From positions 62,001 through 126,000 of the forward strand of contig CANJIS010000002.1 in NCBI GenBank assembly GCA_947474565.1: a stretch of DNA of 64,000 bases, given 5' to 3'. The stretch comes from Alphaproteobacteria bacterium. Its GTDB lineage: Bacteria; Pseudomonadota; Alphaproteobacteria; Micropepsales; Micropepsaceae. The notes below the pieces were generated by a model. That model had not been told where the DNA came from. It made no database searches and worked only from the letters and a program-made list of their open reading frames with translations. The stretch's first letter is position 1. Each line of letters starts with the position of its first letter. Below, in pieces: positions 62,893 through 64,000 of this stretch. Made by a program: the position numbers and the translations under genes.

Positions 62893-64000
62893 ATGGGGGA
62901 TTTGCACGTGGGCAGAGAGATTCATTACGAGGTTTTCCGCCGTGTCGGCGCCAAGGGCGGCTGGACGCTGCACGATGTGCGCTCAGACCGCGACAGCGCC
63001 ATCGAGATGGCGCAAGGCCTGATGAAGGCGGAGAAGGCCACCGGCGTAAAGGTGGTCAAGGAAACCTACAATGACGACACCGGCGACTATCTTACCCTGA
63101 AGATTTTCGAAGAGGGCCATAACCAGGTCCAGGTGCCGGTGGCGCAGGAAGATGCGCCCCACGCCATTCCCTGTTTCAAGCCGGAAGATCTTTATTCCTA
63201 TCATGCCCGCGCCACCATTCGCCGGCTGATGCCGGACTTTCTGGCGCGCAACAAGATCACCGTCACCGAACTGATCCATCGCGCCGACATGCTGGAAAAA
63301 CTGGAGGCCACCGGCACGGTCTATCAGCACGCCATCCAGAAAGTTGCCGTGGCGCAGGCCGCGTCGACGTCGGCCAATGTGCAGCAGATCGTCAAAAGCC
63401 TGAATGAGCTGGCGACCCAATCCATCCAGCGCGTCTATCGCGACCAGCGCAAGGGCCTGTTTCCCAATCCTGGCGCCAATCAATTTGCCGAGCTGGCGAT
63501 CAAGCTGGCGCCGCAAGGTGACGCTTCCTACATTTTCAATGCCGCGCTGGCCAATCACCTGAAAGACGCGCGCGGCTGGGATCAGAAAGTGGAAATGCTG
63601 CTCACCGTGATGGAGCATGCGCCGCAGGAAGAAGCTCCGCGCAAGCTGGTGCTGTCATCCGTGGACGCCATCCTGTCGGAAGCGATGGGCGGTTCGGCGG
63701 CTTTGCATGAATTGATGGGCAAGACCGAAACCCTGGCGGAATCGCAGGGCCTGCTGATCGAGACGTTCCTGGGCCGCGCGCCCAAGAACGCCAAGGGCGG
63801 CCTTTCGATGCTGACCCAGCATTTCGCCAAGGATGATCTGGCGGAAGCGCGCACCGCCGTGGCGGACCGCATTGTGGCGGAATTCAAAAGCACCAAGCGG
63901 CTGATGCCCGATTCGCTGGTGGAAGAGTTGAAAGCCCTGCGCAGCCTGGCCAACAAGGTGGTGATGGGCGTGGGCAAATATCTGTCTCACGAAGACCTGG
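62893..64000 (+). CDS. Hypothetical cytosolic protein, incomplete at the window edge
   Basis: An open frame of at least 369 codons runs off the right edge. It starts MGDLHVGREIHYEVFRRVGAKGGWTLHDVRSDRDSAIEMAQGLM, with an in-frame GTG at 62908 as an alternative. The first 75 residues look like a small beta-alpha domain. The rest is mostly helical, with repeated hydrophobic heptads (FKPEDLYSYHARATIRRLMPDFLARN, LLTVMEHAPQEEAPRKLVLSSVDAILSEAMGG). No signal peptide, membrane segment or enzyme motif is seen. I do not recognise the family. Good codon use and GGGAGG near the start support it. Confidence 0.75.
   Translation, partial: MGDLHVGREIHYEVFRRVGAKGGWTLHDVRSDRDSAIEMAQGLMKAEKATGVKVVKETYNDDTGDYLTLKIFEEGHNQVQVPVAQEDAPHAIPCFKPEDLYSYHARATIRRLMPDFLARNKITVTELIHRADMLEKLEATGTVYQHAIQKVAVAQAASTSANVQQIVKSLNELATQSIQRVYRDQRKGLFPNPGANQFAELAIKLAPQGDASYIFNAALANHLKDARGWDQKVEMLLTVMEHAPQEEAPRKLVLSSVDAILSEAMGGSAALHELMGKTETLAESQGLLIETFLGRAPKNAKGGLSMLTQHFAKDDLAEARTAVADRIVAEFKSTKRLMPDSLVEELKALRSLANKVVMGVGKYLSHEDL

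Noticed and set aside
1-64000. CRISPR arrays, prophage, insertion sequences, rRNA operons, toxin-antitoxin pairs
   Set aside because: I looked for regularly spaced repeats, transposase or phage motifs and paired small genes on both strands, and found none that stand up.

Overview
The window is a GC-rich, densely packed stretch of bacterial chromosome, and the gene set points to an alphaproteobacterium. It has an Irr-type Fur regulator divergent from fabA-fabB-fabI, perfect Irr boxes (TTAGAA-N3-TTCTAA type), an alpha-type RpoH promoter (CTTG-N17-CCTATAT) ahead of dnaK, MetX/MetW, a class II ribonucleotide reductase, short Psd plus PssA, and OpgG/OpgH osmoregulated-glucan genes. The order is not resolved; a Micropepsales- or Caulobacterales-like lineage is a guess. 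There is no prophage, transposase, CRISPR array or rRNA operon. Most genes are housekeeping genes with very short or overlapping junctions.

Layout. 1-9.4 kb: end of a PlsC-type acyltransferase, B12-dependent ribonucleotide reductase, a DUF2125 protein, tyrA-hisC (minus), metX-metW, a methyltransferase and gloB. 9.2-18.2 kb: small orphan genes, then rpoD-dnaG (minus), a broken GAF-domain gene, a yqeY-like gene, carA and a DUF4893 protein. 18.1-24.1 kb: fabI-fabB-fabA (minus) divergent from irr, then rubrerythrin, a two-cluster Fe-S/CCG protein and DUF3501. Both the irr/fabA intergenic region and the rubrerythrin promoter carry Irr boxes, so fatty-acid synthesis, iron sensing and a peroxide/iron module are physically and probably regulatorily linked. 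24-36.3 kb: acyl-CoA synthetase, TusA, lipoproteins, a GT2 glycosyltransferase, a frameshifted CHAP lipoprotein, kup followed by a remnant of a second kup, an rRNA methyltransferase, psd-pssA and a ZIP transporter. 36.3-47 kb: divergent opgG/opgH, an aldo/keto reductase, an S46 dipeptidyl-peptidase, an RnfD-like/FMN-binding pair and gamma-glutamyltransferase. 47-57.7 kb: tRNA-Thr(CGU) beside a perfect 38-bp palindrome, xerC, transaldolase, priA, leuC, a small twin-TM protein, a universal stress protein, mutS and an M20 peptidase. 57.7-64 kb: tspO, dnaK-dnaJ, a PmtA-like methyltransferase, a MoeB-like adenylyltransferase and an unfinished hypothetical gene.

Most worth following up: the Irr-box-controlled rubrerythrin/Fe-S/DUF3501 cluster, with a second perfect palindrome inside the rubrerythrin promoter; the nested palindromes between ggt and tRNA-Thr; the tandem kup remnant; the RnfD-like/FMN-binding pair with a damaged 5' end; and several single-base frameshifts. 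Three of these fit loss of one base from a G or C triplet, which suggests either real decay or systematic sequence error.
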